From: Methanosarcinales archaeon
GTDB taxonomy: Archaea > Halobacteriota > Methanosarcinia > Methanosarcinales > Methanogasteraceae
Assembly (NCBI GenBank): GCA_030606635.1
Contig: JAUWGA010000018.1
Location: 1-14,981 of the forward strand
Length of the DNA: 14,981 bases
Direction: 5' to 3'
The translations under genes and the position numbers were made by a program. Shown here in pieces: positions 14,721 to 14,981 of this stretch; positions within the stretch are counted from its first letter, which is position 1, and each line of letters begins with the position of its first letter. The notes beneath the pieces are model-generated. The model searched no databases. It worked only from the letters and a program-made list of their open reading frames with translations, and was not told the DNA's origin.

Positions 14721-14748
14721 AGAGGTGCTGATAAATCATGAATCTGCG

Positions 14749-14757
14749 TTTTAAATA
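14749..14757 (+). promoter_or_regulatory. Candidate TATA box of the pyrimidine-dimer glycosylase gene
   Basis: ttttaaata lies about 32 bases before the ATG at 14785, consistent with an independent promoter and a very short leader. Confidence 0.4.
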
Positions 14758-14784
14758 CCGGAAAGTCGGTCAGGGGGTCTCTGC

Positions 14785-14981
14785 ATGAGGATCTGGGACG
14801 TGCCTCCTGACCGGATGTGCCGCAATCACCTGCTCGGCGAGCACAGGGAAATCCATGCCGTGTGGTCGATAATAACCAACAACAAGAAAGCGTATTCGAA
14901 CCATCCTGAGATCCTGCGGTGGAGGGGGCGGCTCAAGGCGCTGTACCTCCGGCATGAGGAACTGGTTACAGAGATGGCAGC
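14785..14981 (+). CDS. Pyrimidine-dimer DNA glycosylase family protein (3' end missing)
   Basis: Sixty-five complete codons are visible before the window ends. MRIWDVPPDRMCRNHLLGEH, then REIHAVW and KKAYSNHPEI...RW-GRLKALYLRHEELV, matches the small glycosylase family related to phage T4 endonuclease V, which incises DNA at UV-induced pyrimidine dimers. Glu22 in GEHREI aligns with the catalytic Glu23 of the T4 enzyme. The threonine that provides the reactive N-terminal amine in T4 (Thr2) is not present, as Arg2 follows Met1; this is common in the cellular branch, so activity cannot be assumed. It follows hef by 64 bp on the same strand, with its own TATA-like box, forming a small DNA-repair neighbourhood. 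Confidence 0.8.
   Translation, partial: MRIWDVPPDRMCRNHLLGEHREIHAVWSIITNNKKAYSNHPEILRWRGRLKALYLRHEELVTEMA

Overview
The window looks like a chromosomal segment of an archaeon. It carries archaeal PCNA, the membrane-anchored LonB protease, the Hef helicase/nuclease, a proteasome-assembly-chaperone (PAC2) protein, a DUF5788-like protein and a class II ribonucleotide reductase. TATA-like boxes sit about 26 bp before several start codons. The DUF5788-like protein, the PEGA/propeller surface protein and the GTPase + carbamate kinase pair together suggest a methanogen- or ANME-like member of the Halobacteriota. That placement is an inference from gene content, not proven here.

Layout. Positions 1-867 hold the 3' part of an unusual surface protein: an exported propeller-type repeat, a PEGA domain, a Pro/Ser/Thr linker, one membrane span and a cytosolic J domain. 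Positions 868-1141 hold no convincing intact gene, but they contain a GC-rich hairpin, an inverted repeat and a short reading frame that overlaps the next start. A small AT-rich TIR-domain gene follows (1142-1612). Next come a COG2403-type P-loop GTPase and a carbamate kinase whose reading frames overlap by 4 nt (1687-3950), then the adenosylcobalamin-dependent ribonucleotide reductase nrdJ (4204-6231).

Immediately after nrdJ lies a decayed second copy of the J-domain end of the first gene (6236-6552), in the same orientation, with the same flank just beyond the stop. The roughly 5.3 kb carrying TIR, GTPase, carbamate kinase and nrdJ is therefore bracketed by direct repeats. A BrnT/BrnA toxin-antitoxin pair abuts the second repeat (6618-7170). 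The stretch 1-7170 thus has an accessory, rearranged character.

From 7272 on, the content is housekeeping. On the minus strand are pcn (PCNA) and a PAC2 chaperone gene as a tight pair. On the plus strand is a TrmJ-type RNA methyltransferase. On the minus strand are lonB and a DUF5788 gene as a pair. Divergent from lonB is hef, followed by the beginning of a pyrimidine-dimer DNA glycosylase gene cut by the window end.

Two themes recur. The first is proteostasis: J-domain protein, LonB and proteasome chaperone. The second is DNA synthesis and repair: ribonucleotide reductase, PCNA, Hef and pyrimidine-dimer glycosylase. I found no CRISPR array, rRNA, tRNA or intact insertion sequence. The best candidates for something little described are the membrane-spanning J-domain protein with its decayed copy, the GTPase-carbamate kinase pair, and the orphan TIR gene with a possible partner remnant in front of it.
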